Positions 1 through 11,639 of a stretch of DNA of 64,000 bases are shown piece by piece. The position numbers were made by a program, and so were the translations under genes. The stretch comes from Malania oleifera (Eukaryota > Streptophyta > Magnoliopsida > Santalales > Ximeniaceae): NCBI RefSeq assembly GCF_029873635.1, contig NC_080421.1:1674001-1738000 (forward strand), given 5' to 3'. The notes beneath the pieces were generated by a model. The model was not told the origin of the DNA. It ran no database searches and worked only from the letters and a program-made list of their open reading frames with translations. Within the stretch, counting starts at the first letter, position 1. Every line of letters starts with the position of its first letter.

Positions 1-1837
1 GTATCAATAAAAGCTATGAGGATAAAGTGAAAATTTTAGAAGACACTTATAAGATGAATCTTAATGCATAGCTTGGAAACTGGGCAATCAAACAAACACC
101 AAAAATAAAAATTATGATGATACGGGAGAGTGGCAAGACGAAACAAGAAATGATATCATAACACTTGAATGTATTTGTGTAAAATTGGAGGCAACAGAAT
201 GCAGAAGCACCGCCAGTTGAAAAGAAGATAGAAAAGAATGACAGCAAAGATGGTTCATTAATGTGACATGAAATCAAGACATGTCATTATTTTTGTGAGA
301 ATTAATGATGTAATCAATTTGAAGACACACAAGACACTGTAAGGACTCAAGGAACCTGAAATAGAACATGAGCTGAGCATCTAAAAAAACTAATCTCATA
401 TAGTTTATTAGAATAAATGACCCAAGATAAAGTTAAATTAAGAAGAAGATTTCACACATGCAATCCTATGGAGCCAAATAAAGGGATTTTTTGGCGCAGA
501 GATGAGCGAAATTATCTTGGAGTTATAGGGTCATAAGTTGGAGAGCTGGAATTAATTTCCACATACTCACCACAAGAAGACAAAAATTTTAAAGGAAACC
601 AAAGCAATGAAGAAAGATTACGGCAAATGTCATACGCACTCTCAAACAAAGAGGGGGGAAAATAAACAAACAAACATTTGATAATGCTGTGGGAACTCAG
701 TTTGCATAAGGCATTAAAAATGGCCTACCCAAGCCTTGAGAATGAAAATATTGAAATAGACCTGTTCAGTTTTTTCAGATAGAATTTTTGTGTATCAAAA
801 AATAAGGGACAAAATATATATAAAATTAAAAAATACATTTGACCAGTCATTTTTCAAAATTTCTTACTTATTTTTAGGATTCCATGAAAATATGTTCTCT
901 ATGAATTTGGATACGATTCAAATTCCCAACACTTTCTCCTCTCATGACTACTGTTCCACCATCCCCTTTTTCTTCCATTGTCGCTGACCAACACCAACTG
1001 CCCCCACCACCACTCATGACTGCTCACCAATGCCAACATGACCCAATGCTGCTGCTGATTGCCACGACAGCCACCACCAAAAGCTAGACGCCAGCCAGCC
1101 ACCCAGAGTAGGAAGAAGATGAAGAAGAAGGTGTTTTCGGATTATCCAAATACATCATCTATTTTCCGTCTTGAAAAAAAAAAACAAGCTCAAACTTAAT
1201 TATGCATTTTTATATCCAAAGTATGTACGGTAAAACTTTACGTTTTGATTTTCAAAATAAGAATCTGGATAAAGGTTTTAGATCCTTAACCAAACAGGTT
1301 GTAAGGTTCTAAACTCCATAATTTTAATTGGAATATAAATCAGGTTAACATCTGTAGCAACCCATGAATCCTACGTCTATGAAAAGGGGGAGCTGAAAAA
1401 TCATAAGTGGGAATATGAAAATATATATATAATGACCAGACAAGCTCAAAATTCAGTAAAGCATGTTTGCAATAGATTTGTACTAAATATAAGAGCTTAT
1501 ATTGTTACTTTCGAATACCCAAAACATGCAAAACAAAAGGTATAGAAGAATGTCTACAACTGAAAAATGGGCAAAGGGGGAGAAGAAAATTATTTGAAAA
1601 AGAAAAAACTGGAAATTTGAAAAATATTAGATTTAAAAAAGAGCAGACAAGCTTAAAATTCAGTGAACCATGCTTATAATTTAAAAAAAAAAAAAAACCC
1701 CACTAAATATAATAGCTCATATTGTCACGATTCGGTTTTTCCCCCAAAAGCGCAAACCATGTAAATCGACAGAACTAAAAGATTTCAATTAAAGGGAAAT
1801 GAATAGGAATTAATCTGAAGCAACAGCGGGGACATAC
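1..1837 (-). other. Intron 2 of GPAT9 (partial), AT-rich
   Basis: No coding exon, RNA gene or clear transposon was recognised here on either strand. It should be the second intron of GPAT9, because exon 2 ends with a donor at 1837-1836 and no GPAT9 exon 3 is visible. Two short A-rich homopolymer stretches (about 1174-1183 and 1683-1697) and repeated phrases such as 'acaagctcaaaattcagt' (1440 and 1649 areas) hint at an old internal duplication. Confidence 0.5.
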
Positions 1838-2080
1838 ATCAATAATGGCGCCGGCAGCCTCCGTAAGGGTAGGTGAAATATCGAGCAAATCGCGCCTGAG
1901 CAGAGTTCACAAAACAAAAATCAATCAATAAATAAAAATAAGAGAGACGGAGAGGAGGATTGAGGAAATTTACAGGCGGAGCTTGCCGAGAGGCTCTTGG
2001 ATGGATCCAGAGGGAAGATAATCTTCGAGGTTGGGTCGATCTAAGTCCAATTCGGAACTTGAAGAGTTGAGCCTACTCAT
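1838..2080 (-). CDS. GPAT9: GPAT9, glycerol-3-phosphate acyltransferase 9 (first two coding exons, partial)
   Basis: GPAT9 is the ER membrane acyltransferase that puts an acyl chain on sn-1 of glycerol-3-phosphate, the first step of membrane and storage glycerolipid synthesis. On the minus strand exon 1 runs 2080-1974 from an ATG and ends CCGCCT|GTAAAT. Exon 2 runs 1895-1838 after CTCTGCTCAG and ends ATTGAT|GTATGT. Joined, they read MSRLNSSSSELDLDRPN, then LEDYLPSGSIQEP, then LRDLLDISPTLTEAAGAIID, which is the conserved N-terminus of plant GPAT9 (SELDLD, EDYLPSGS, SPTLTEAAGAI). The reading frame is kept across the junction (35 codons plus 2 nt, then 1 nt plus 19 codons). The acyltransferase domain with HX4D would be on later exons; I saw no such exon at 1-1837, so intron 2 leaves the window. 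Identity rests on remembered family sequence; the match is strong. Confidence 0.88.
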
Positions 2081-2165
2081 CTCTCTCTCTCTCTCCCGGT
2101 CTCTCTGTCTCTCTCGCCGCCGGTGGGTGGATGAGGAGCGCAATCGTAGACTCCGTCTGAGGGAC
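2081..2165 (-). promoter_or_regulatory. GPAT9: GPAT9 5' UTR with GA microsatellite
   Basis: In the gene's sense the stretch just upstream of the ATG is a run of GA dinucleotides (plus strand CT at 2081-2094 and again to about 2118), preceded by GC-rich sequence. GA/CT runs are common in plant 5' UTRs. The transcription start is not determined; no clear TATA box was identified upstream (2166-2400). Confidence 0.45.
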
Positions 2166-2687
2166 TTGGGCTAATGTGCTCCAAAACTTGGAAGCAACCC
2201 AGTCACGTGCCTCCATTCCTCTGTCGGGCTTCCTCACGTGCCGGGCTGCCATTCATTTCTGCCACTTCAATGGGAGTCTAGGTGAGTCACTATCGAGTTC
2301 AACTCGAACTCGATTTTATTTGGTTCAAATTGGACTGGGTGAAAATTTTTATGATTAAATATTATTTATACTATTTTTTTGGTTATATATTTTTTTATTA
2401 TTACTCGAAATTCCACGGTACTAAATCGAAAAATGACACAATCAACTCCACAACTCCCTTTTAATAAATTAAAATTTGATATTTATGCATAATCAAATCC
2501 AAGACCTTCCATTATTAGGAAATTTTACGGTCTATTCACGTGCACTTAATCAATCCTTCGTGTCATTTTATCATTGGATTAAATATCAACTTTACAAAAA
2601 ATAACTTCAATCTTATTGGATTGGTGTAGATCTAAATTCTTTCTCAAATATCCTAAATTGCAATATGGGTTTATTGTCGACTCTCTG
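2166..2687. other. Intergenic, AT-rich; no gene seen
   Basis: Upstream region of GPAT9 leading into LINE debris. Short open frames here have no domain-like composition and no splice context, so none is called. Confidence 0.5.
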
Positions 2688-3560
2688 CTTGGGTCTTCCA
2701 TTGGGGGCTACAGTCAGATCTATTAACGCGTCAAATCATGTGATCGAGAGAGTTAAAGTCAAGTTAGCAAATTAGAAAGCGAAGTACACGTCCCTAGGTG
2801 GAAGGCTAACTCTCATTAAAATTTCTCTTCCAAATTTGCCTAGGTATGACACTTTTATCCTTTCCATACCAGTTGCTATGGCTAACAAAATTGAAAGACT
2901 TCTAAAAACTTTTCTTTAGAGAGAGGCAACTCATATTCTCTAATCAAATTGAGTCAATTCTATCCCATGATTCCTAAACCCGAGAAACGAATCCTCTTCC
3001 TTCTTTTCTTGGGTCTTCCACTAGGGGCTAAAGACATATCTATTAAGGTGTAGGACCTTGTGGTCGAGAGAGTTGAAGTAAAGTTAGCATATTGGAAAGC
3101 AAAGTACGTGGCCCTAGGTGGAAGGCTAACTCTCATTAAAGATGTCTTTACGAATTTACCTAGGTATTATGCTTCTATCCTTCCCATACTAGCTATTATG
3201 GCCAATAAAATTGAAAGACTCCTCAAAACTTTTTTTTGAAGAGGCAACTTAGATTCTTACAAGTATCCTCTGATCAAAATAGGTCAATTATATCTCACAA
3301 TCCCTAAGGGTGACTTTGGCATAAAAAAATTGAGGCCAATGAATCTTGATTTACTCACCAAATGGCATTGGAGATGCAACATGAGGCAAATGACCCATGG
3401 AGATCACTAATTCATCTCAAATATGGCTTCAATAAAAGTTATTGGGAGTTGCAACTTCCCAACCCACTTCTACCTAAGCAATTTGATTGGCATATGTGAA
3501 ACTAGCCACATTTTTTTGGACTTCGCAAATATTAAAGTGTGTGGTGAGCAAAAGACCTCT
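2688..3560 (+). mobile_element. Decayed L1-type LINE, C-terminal reverse transcriptase region, internally duplicated
   Basis: Frames with stops read LGLPLGA, then VIERVKVKLAN, then SLGGRLTLIK, then LPRYDTFILSIPVAMANKI, the typical end of the reverse transcriptase domain of plant L1-type LINEs. The same segment appears twice, at about 2688-2985 and 3008-3305, offset by about 320 bp. The second copy continues into a GDFGIKKLRPMNLDLLTKWHW-like stretch (to about 3420), also LINE-typical. Many stop codons and indels show it is dead. The 5' half of the element is absent. Confidence 0.7.
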
Positions 3561-3981
3561 TTTAAAACGAAACATTGGGCAGGTAAAACTCTCCTCCGCT
3601 AACTCTTCCCCATTTTATTTCATCTTTCCCCTCAACAAGATGAAAAAGTGAGCAACATCCTAGTCATAGCACAGGAAATTTGGAAAAAGAGCAATTTTTA
3701 AATCTTTCAAGAGAAGGCCACATGAATCCAATGCATTGGTGTGAAGGTCCTTATCAACCTCTTCCTTTGGAGAAGACCTTGTTCTAACTTTTCTTTCTAC
3801 AACATGGCCATATTTTATTTCGTTTATGTCTACCACTAGTCTATAATTCAGTTGTTCTACTATGTTTTCTCTCAAACTCTCTGTTTAAGTTCCTTAAATG
3901 AAATCTCTCTTGCCTCTTAAAAAAAATGAATTGTCTATTTTCTAAAACCAAAAAGTTATAACTAAAAATGAAGAAGAAGTC

Positions 3982-4092
3982 ACTCATCAGCGAGATCTAA
4001 GGGTGGAGGACGCTAATCCGTTGATTTGGTGTTGCACCAGGGGGTCCGAATGATCCGTTGGTGGCTGGAGTTCCTATGTAATTAAAAAAAAA
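3982..4092 (+). mobile_element. Short poly(A)-tailed retroposon (SINE or truncated LINE tail) with TSD
   Basis: A segment of about 110 bp ends in an A-run and is flanked by ATGAAGAAGAAGTC (3968-3981) and ATGAGGAAGAAGTC (4093-4106), one mismatch in 14, as expected of a target-site duplication from LINE machinery. Its core (CCGTTGATTTGGTG, GGGGGTCCGAA, CGTTGGTGGCTGGA) closely resembles the insertion at 11459-11638, so both belong to one family. Confidence 0.6.
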
Positions 4093-4148
4093 ATGAGGAA
4101 GAAGTCGCGTCATAACATACCAATGGCAATGTTGGTGAATTGAAATTT

Positions 4149-4680
4149 GAAACATTAATTGCGAATATAAGTAGTATTTTTTATATATTTTTTTGACATG
4201 TGTTTAGTATTATTTGGCAATGTCAATAAATAAAAATTTGAAACATTAATTGCCAATATAAGTAGTATTTTTTTTATATATATTTTTGACATGTGTTTAG
4301 TATTATTTGGCAACGTCAATAAATAAAAATTTGAAACATTAATTATGAGTACAAGTAGTATTTTTTATATATTTTGGAATGTATTTAATATTATTTTGGC
4401 AACATTAATGAACAAAAATTTAGAACATTAACTACAAGCATAAGTAGTGTATTTTTTATATATATATTTTGACATATATTTGATATTATTTTGGCAAAAT
4501 AATGAAAAGAAATTTGGAACATTAATTACATTCCATATATTTTGGCATGTATTTAATATTATTTTGGCAATGTCAATGAATAAAAGTTCGAAACATTAAT
4601 TACACGTGTATGTCGTATTTTTGTTTTTACATATTTTGACATGTATTTACTATTGTTTTGACAATGTCAATGAATTTAGC
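4149..4680. repeat. Minisatellite, about 91 bp unit, six imperfect copies
   Basis: The phrase GAAACATTAATT recurs at 4149, 4240, 4333, 4423, about 4516 and 4590, giving periods of 91, 93, 90, 93 and about 74 bp. Each unit also holds 'gtagtattttt', 'gacatgtgtttagtattattt' and 'ggcaatgtcaat'. Copies 1-3 are closest to each other; later ones are more diverged and the last is shortened. Confidence 0.85.
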
Positions 4681-4887
4681 CAAGTAAGATAGTGGAGAAT
4701 TTCCTATAATTTCAACGATAGTGGAGAATTTCCTATAACTTCAACCAACTGAACAACTTGAAGATGAATATTATTTTTAATATGAATTTTAAAATTTGAG
4801 TCGGTGGCTAATTCAATTAAGCATCGAATTCGTCTAATTGATTAGACCAATAGGATCGATGGTCGAATCAACAATTTCAACATTATA

Positions 4888-4910
4888 TAATAATAATAAT
4901 AATAATAATA
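4888..4910. repeat. (TAA)n microsatellite
   Basis: Uninterrupted AAT/TAA trinucleotide run. Confidence 0.9.
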
Positions 4911-5808
4911 CAATCATCAAAGATGATATTGCAAATATGTTGTCAAGCTTGTAATTAACTATTAGCCATTTATAATAAAAAAAAAAATCATTATTGAAAA
5001 TTTTATGTAAGATTTATTTCAATTTCTATTTTATATAATATTTTTAAAATTTATTAGTAGTGAAGTTCATATTAAGAGTTAAAAATATTCAAAGGTAGAA
5101 AAGTCTAGTTCAATAAAAAAAAAAATTTTGAAAGTTGTATTAGGTATAAGAAGGGACAACAAGTTGGCTGTTTGAGTTTAGATGGGTCATATACGGGTAG
5201 AGTTTAAATAGGTTTGGATTCGGGTTAACCCTATTTATAAAAGGGTGAAGAAATTATATAATTAAAAATGCTCAATTAATAAATGAGTTATAAATAAAAA
5301 CCCGTTAAAAAAATCTATAATATATCTACTTTAAATTTTTTCTTTAATATTTCACCAAAATAAGTTAATTTTTTTTCCTGAAAAAAGGTCTTCTTTTTTT
5401 TTATATACTGATATAAATCTGTTTTATATATTCACCTTTATATATACTAATATACTTTTTTTTATGTATGCTAATATACATACACACATACATATGCATA
5501 AACATATTTATATGATGTTTTCTCAAATATTTATGTTCTTGAAACCACTAATGATTATGGATATATTTATTTGTTATTGAAATTTTTTATCTGTTGTGCA
5601 CTTCATGGTTTGATTTTGGTTACATCAAATTTTTATGTAACAAAACATGTGTTGTTATATTTATGATATAAAAGACAACAAATATTTTAAAACTTAAATG
5701 GGTGATTAGGCAAGTGCCATACTTGATTTGGTCTAACACGTTCATTAATTGGGTCGGGTTCAAGTCGACTGGTTTATAAACAGGTTATCTCCTCCAAACT
5801 CAAAGACT
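4911..5808. other. AT-rich intergenic; no gene seen
   Basis: Very AT-rich with short repeated phrases and no coding frame, exon or clear element boundary. Confidence 0.5.
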
Positions 5809-6415
5809 ATTGAACATAGTGTATAGTTTTAGTCTCACATCGAAATGTTAGGATAACCTCACTCTCTTATATAACTATATATATACATCTCCAAATTGTA
5901 AGCAAGATACACCAAGTGAAATTCACTTCCTCTTATAAAGTTCCCTCTCTTTTACTAGCAAGGTTGTGTTTCTTGTTTAAGGTTCGGGTTCTCCATTGAG
6001 TCGTATGCTCTGCACTCGCTACGTATGTGAAGCTTGTGCATTAGAAAACTTCATTGGTAGTAGGTTGAGTCATATGCTATGTACTTGCCACCTTTAGTGG
6101 ATCTTGTACATCAAAAAAATAAGTCTACTATTTTCCCGGTACCTTTCGACGACTTCGATGACTTTTTTGGCAACTTTCCAGTGAATTTCCGGCGACTCCA
6201 GCTCCTTTTACGGCGACTTCGATGACTTTTCCAATGAATTTTGGGCAACTTTTCGAAGGCTCTGATACCAAGAAGAAAGTAAAAAAGAGAGAACTTTGCA
6301 ATAGGAAGTGAATTTCACTTGGTGTATCTTGCTTACAACTTGGAGATGCATATACAGGAGAGTGAGGTTATCCTAACATTCCAATGTGGTACTAAAACTA
6401 TACACTATGTTTAAT
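5809..6415. mobile_element. Inverted-repeat retroelement remnant with PBS-like site
   Basis: A left arm (5809-5956) and right arm (6278-6415) are reverse complements of each other over about 140 bp with scattered mismatches; shared blocks include CATAGTGTATAGTTTTAGT, ATGTTAGGATAACCTCACTC and CAAGTGAAATTCACTTCC. Next to the right arm lies GCTCTGATACCA (6259-6270), the exact complement of TGGTATCAGAGC, the usual initiator-Met tRNA primer-binding site. This suggests two copies of a short LTR in opposite orientation, or a fold-back derivative of a TRIM-like element. Confidence 0.6.
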
Positions 6416-7046
6416 AAATACAATTTAAAAGGATAGGTAATGGATTACTTGTTGGGTTTTGATCCATTTTACAGAAAAATAGATATGTAGACGTGAAATT
6501 AGGTCGTAAACAAATTGAATTGCCTTTGGCTTAGCAAAAACTTGTTTAACATTCATTATATAAATAAGTAATTCTCAAGTCCAATTTTAAGACTAATTAA
6601 TAAACAAGTCAAACTCAAACATGAATAGGTTTAACTCATTTTGGTTTATGAGCAACTCAGTTATAAGTTTGGTTAGACTAATTTAAAAGGCTTAAATTAA
6701 ATTTATTTATTTGTTCATTTAATAAGCTTGAGTTAAGCATGATAGACAAACTTAAACATAAAATATTTATCATTGACATATTAACTAAGATGATTGTTAG
6801 TTTGGTGCCAAAACTACTCTCCCTCTAGTATGAGTTATTGGATCAGACAAAGAGATCCTATCTAGAATTTCAAACTATGACATATATATATATTCAACTA
6901 GATAAAGTGACTCTTGAAATGATAAAGTCAATTCTCTATATTTTTTGATGAAATAATGATAAAAGACAGTGTTGATAAGGTTAGAAGAGGCTTCAAAGGT
7001 GAATTGTTGGAAATTTGTGCTTGTGAGAGTTGTTGCACACTAATAC
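6416..7046. other. AT-rich intergenic; no gene seen
   Basis: No coding frame or recognisable element; flanks the solo LTR that starts at 7047. Confidence 0.5.
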
Positions 7047-9111
7047 TGTAACGACCTGCTTAAATATTCATATAATATAACATAATTAATAACAAAGTCA
7101 TTCCGAACCCGTGGATATCGAGAACACCTGTCATACACAACAAAACCTAAATAGCAGTAAATGTAGATCACATTCATCAACCATAAATTATATAATACCA
7201 GAGTCTATTATATTCCTCAAAGATATTGTGTTTATATACAACCTCCAAAACAACAGAATAAACCTAGGATCTTACAACAAAAATCTTCTGATCTTAGGTC
7301 AAAATTTACCCTTCTAGCAGGGAAGCTCAACTCACTCAGCGACGGCCCTAACCCGTCGTTCTCTCCGGGTTTCCTGAAATAATTTAAACTTGGGGTGAGA
7401 CACCTCTCAATAAGGGTAGATAAATTAAAATCAGTTGTGTGGCAATATGAATATTTATGTTGTAATACATATACCATACATTTCACATAGCATAAAGCAT
7501 AAATCGTAATATGGTTAGTTATATATATAATTTAATACTTCCAATAAATCATACTAATCATGTATTATCTGATATATTAATCTATAATACTGAAAACTAT
7601 CCAAGATGAATAGCTAGCTGATGTCATGTATTACCCCCCATGACGGGTTGTGCAGTCCGAAGGCGGGACCTGACAATGGCTAGCCGACCACTACCAAGTT
7701 AAAAATGTCTGTAAGTACGATAGATCCGCCACACCCTGGTCCAGACTGCCAGATGGATGTCTACACTCTACACTGAAAGTCACATCGACTATCCATCTCC
7801 CACCTCCTCGTTGGGTGATTAGCACCAATCTGATCATAGATATCTTATCTATAAGCTACGGTACCGTGCTCCTAAAACTAAACTAAACTAACATCCAAGT
7901 TCTTATAACATATAGTATATAAACATATATTGTTTATCGTAAATCAAATAATAACATGTTCTAAATCTTATATTAACATAATAATTACGGTCTTGCGCCG
8001 AAAAACATGAATAATTGCGGCCCTTGTGCCAAATAACATGAATAATTGCAGCCTTGCACTGATCATCAATTACGGCCTTGCGTCGAACATATCATATATT
8101 CTGAAATCATAATTTCCTGTTGTTATCATGTTATTCCTGAAAATATTTGTGAACATATTTTATCTTGTAAATCTAACTTAACATGGTATAATATATGTAT
8201 AAAATAATATTCATGCCACACGAATTGAATGAAATCGTATATTCCATTCTGAAATCACATTTCCTGTACAATTACAGTATTTTCCCACACTTACATTTTC
8301 TCGATTATACTCATATATAATCACATGCTTTCTGAAAATTATTATACTGTTAAATAATAGTAAATTTAATGAAAAATAATTGTTTTAATTTATCCCCTCA
8401 CCTGACAACTGAAAAGCCCCTCTATAATACTGGTCTTACACCTGTAGGAAACCTTAAGCAGTATCCTGAAAATGATAATTCTCATGACTAAACTTTAGTA
8501 TTTATTTGAGTACATCATGTCCTGCAACTGTGGAAAGACCAAATTTCAAATAAAAAGCCTTACCTCAACTCAATGATGAATTTCAATGAAGTTCCACCGA
8601 CGATCCGCTCTGGCAAATATACAGAGAACTTCTCCAGGAGCATCGTGGTGGCTTTAGATGCTCGAACTGACGGAAATTTGACCCAAAATCGAAGAGAGAA
8701 GGGTGGAGAGTCGAAGGGAGGAGAGATAGAGGGTTCTGCGCCGAAAATTATGCTTAAAAATGAAGTTCATGCTATTTATACACTGGCCTTCATCGACGAG
8801 CCACATCACCTCGTCGACGAGGACAAGAAGGCTCCTTGTCGACGAACTCTCCCCTTCGTTGACGAAATTCAGAGTTGCCCAAAAACCCCTCTCGGTATCT
8901 TCTCGTCGACAAAACTTATCTTTATCGACGAGGCCCTCTTGTACCCTCGTCGATGAATCTCCTGTGTTCATCAACGAGGACCTGATAAATTTCCTCAGTT
9001 ATTTCTCCCAAAATGCAATGTCGTCGACGAAGTCGGTTGCCTCCTTCTGTTGCTGTTTCCATTTCCCTTTCTCTTTATTATTTAAATACCATTATTTTTC
9101 AGGTCGTCACA
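7047..9111 (-). mobile_element. Solo LTR, family A (GTCGAC-array family), 2065 bp, TSD AATAC
   Basis: On the minus strand the unit starts TGTGACGACCTG (9111) and ends CAGGTCGTTACA (7047), so it has TG...CA ends. It is flanked by AATAC on both sides (7042-7046 and 9112-9116). Orientation comes from the TATAAATAG box (minus, 8780-8772) preceded by nine TCGTCGACGA-like palindromes. Further in, it carries the same landmarks as the plus-strand copies: the ACGGTACCGT palindrome near 7858, the GGGTTGTGCAGTCCGAAG block near 7645 and GAGACACCTCTCAATAAG near 7397. No gag-pol region is present, as expected of a solo LTR made by LTR-LTR recombination. Confidence 0.82.
8790..9030 (-). promoter_or_regulatory. 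Array of nine TCGTCGACGA-like palindromes upstream of LTR TATA box
   Basis: Sites start (plus coordinates) at 8790, 8811, 8836, 8856, 8903, 8922, 8947, 8968 and 9021. Spacings from the TATA side are 21, 25, 20, 47, 19, 25, 21 and 53 bp. The nearest site ends 9 bp from the TATA box (8772-8780). Site variants such as TCATCGACGA and TCGTTGACGA differ by C-to-T or G-to-A changes at CpG. Confidence 0.8.
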
Positions 9112-9116
9112 AATAC

Positions 9117-11458
9117 TACGTTTGGTTCATGTATCATCTATTAGTTGGAATTGAGTTAACTAAAATACATTAGTTACCTTCATTTATAAAATTTAGTATT
9201 TTGATACCAGAAACCAAATAATTAACAATTTCAAACCTTATTGGGTCCATATTAATGAATAGATAATGAATAATTATTTTCAAATTTTACAGTAAGATTA
9301 TGTGTTCCTTTCTTATTACATGTTGAAAGCACTAATGAGCATATAAGGAATAGTTATTATTTACATACCAAAAATTTTAACCATATTTTTTCTTATTTCA
9401 AGGAATTCAATACCTATTTCATGAACCAAAGGAGAAGATGGAGCACCAGATTTAAGAAAAAAAAAAACCAAAACTTGCCTTAATGATAGAATCGGGCATG
9501 CTTGATGTCATTAAATTAACATAAAAGTTCAAATAGTTAAGTCTTAATCACAACCATGTATGTAAGTTACCTTATATTCAATTTTTGATACGGAATAATT
9601 TTCATATATGAAAATTTCAACATGTTATCAACAATAAATACTTGGATAAGCAAGATAACCAAAATAATTTTGCACATTTCATCGAAATATTTTTAAATAA
9701 ATATGTTGGCTTAATAATATATGCATCCCCAAAAAATAATCACATATTTTTACACTTTAAAATTATATAAATTAATTTTTTAATTTTAATATATGCATAT
9801 AGAAATAAAAATAAATAAAGTAGTAATCAATAATATGGATTAGTTTTATAATTTTAATTTATGCCAATGCAAAGATGTATAAAGGTATGGGGGCCCAAAG
9901 GGCAATGGGGAGAAAAAAAAGTTAAAAAAAAATAAAAATGAAAGCCCCCATATTGCCATACCATGAACCTTAGTTCATTTAATTGGGCTCATTTCTATAG
10001 GAGCTCAACTCAATTCAATTGGGCCTGCTTATCATTAGTAGAATGTCATCTTTATCCAATCACACAGCAGCTTATCATTATCTGTGGGCTCATTGTTCAA
10101 GCCCAAACCCAACCTCCTAAAAGAATACATATAATTTTCTAGTGCATCATCGGAGAATTCATCCCTCATTTCTTAACCCCCCCCCCTTTTTTTTTTTCGC
10201 CTCCTCTTAATATACAAAATTTTTAAATATGAAATTCACACACGCGCGCGCACACACATATTAATTAGTGTTATAATGTTACATTCAGGAGCATGAATTT
10301 CATATATTGGATTTAAATTTGAACAAATTTGGACAAATTTTAATATAATTTTGTATTATATCTTATCTAAATTCAATGTAAATCCAGACCCAATACCTCT
10401 CCGAACATGGGATAAAGGATAATCCATCTCCCATCTCACACTCTTTTTCATTATCTTACATAATTCAAAATCAAGGCTTCTAATATGAAAATTTTGAATC
10501 TATAAAGTCTCGGAGATATAGAGTCTCGGGGATAAGCAAAAGCGTAAAGCTTTCTCATGACTTTGACATAAAGCAGAGATAAACAAAGACTTAAAGTAGA
10601 CAATAACATAAAGATAAAGTGGGTGAAGATTTTAGTGGCGACGACTAACGGATGATGGTAATCAATGACTAGTCTTTTCTTTCCTCTGATTTTTTCTCTA
10701 TATAAAATGCTTGGCATGCCCAAGAAAAGCTGGTCGACTAAATGAAACCTTACTTCTTCCAAATAACATACTATTATAGGCTTTGGATGCCGAATAATTA
10801 AACAAAGTGGGAGACATGTGGGGCTACATGTGATGTGACGGTGATAGGTTGAGGTTGATGTAATCCTCATCCGTGATATCTCAATGGATCAGATGGTGAT
10901 ACGTTGGTGGATCAAAAGGATATTCATCGGTGTCCATTGGATCTTGAAAGTCTTGCACAACATCTTTGTAAAGCGGAGGTTTAGGTGCTGGAATGATGTC
11001 TGCACATATATATATCTGTGTGTGTGTCTATATGTTTGTAATTATAGGTACATAATTAAAAATTTTTATCCATTGAAAGTACACTGAATATGACCTATGA
11101 AACGAAAAATTATCATCCTACCTCATAATTTATTTCACTCATTTTCAATTATAAATATATATATTGGTTTGTGAAACTTGCAATATTAAAGTCTAAATTT
11201 TGAAATATTACATAATGTCACATCCATCAATTTCATGTTAGTTAGTAAAAAGTATATGATATGACTTTTGGTGATGGTAGGTTGAGTTTTGGGCTAGGGC
11301 AGTTTTTCAATGAGCAGCCATTTTAATCATTTGAATCACATTCATTGTCCCACGAGGGTTGATGCTTTAGGTAGCATAGGATTAGAAAACTCATCTCCAA
11401 ACATATTCTAACATTTCAACTTATAGTTGAAGAAAGAAACTAATAGAAGAGCAATGTA
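9117..11458. other. Intergenic, AT-rich; no gene seen
   Basis: Contains a poly-C/poly-T stretch (about 10177-10198) and a short CG/CA dinucleotide run (about 10240-10257). Open frames around 10451-11087 lack family features or splice structure. Nothing else recognised. Confidence 0.45.
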
Positions 11459-11638
11459 TCCCGGGAGTCGGGTTGACCGAACGTCCCATTATTGCACAAA
11501 AGTCGTGTTCGTATCCTGACTTTACCTTGATTAGCGAAATCTGGGGACGGAGGCCGTTGATCCGTAAGTTTGGTGCTGCACTAGGGGGTCTGAAGAGCTC
11601 GTTGGTGGCTAGAATTCCTTTGTAAATACAAAAAAAAA
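11459..11638 (+). mobile_element. SINE-like poly(A)-tailed insertion
   Basis: About 180 bp ending in an A-run at 11630-11639. The 3' half matches the 3982-4092 insertion (CCGTTGATCCG, TTTGGTGCTGCA, TAGGGGGTCTGAA, CGTTGGTGGCTAGAATTCCT). A pol III B-box-like GTTCGTATCC lies at about 11507. Imperfect flanking repeats (ACTAATAGAAGAGCAATG before, ACTAGTAGAGCATGG after the A-run) fit a degenerate target-site duplication. It could instead be the tail of a LINE. Confidence 0.5.
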
Positions 11639-11639
11639 A

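Noticed and set aside
8573-9173. Overlapping open frames on both strands across 8573-9173 (and 24938-25324)
   Set aside because: They run over the TCGTCGACGA array, whose repeated palindrome lacks stop codons in most frames, giving Val-Asp-Glu/Ser-Ser-Thr runs. They are promoter sequence of an LTR, not genes.
11459-11530. tRNA gene suggested by GTTCGTATCC
   Set aside because: Only a B-box-like motif is present; no cloverleaf could be built. Treated as SINE-like.
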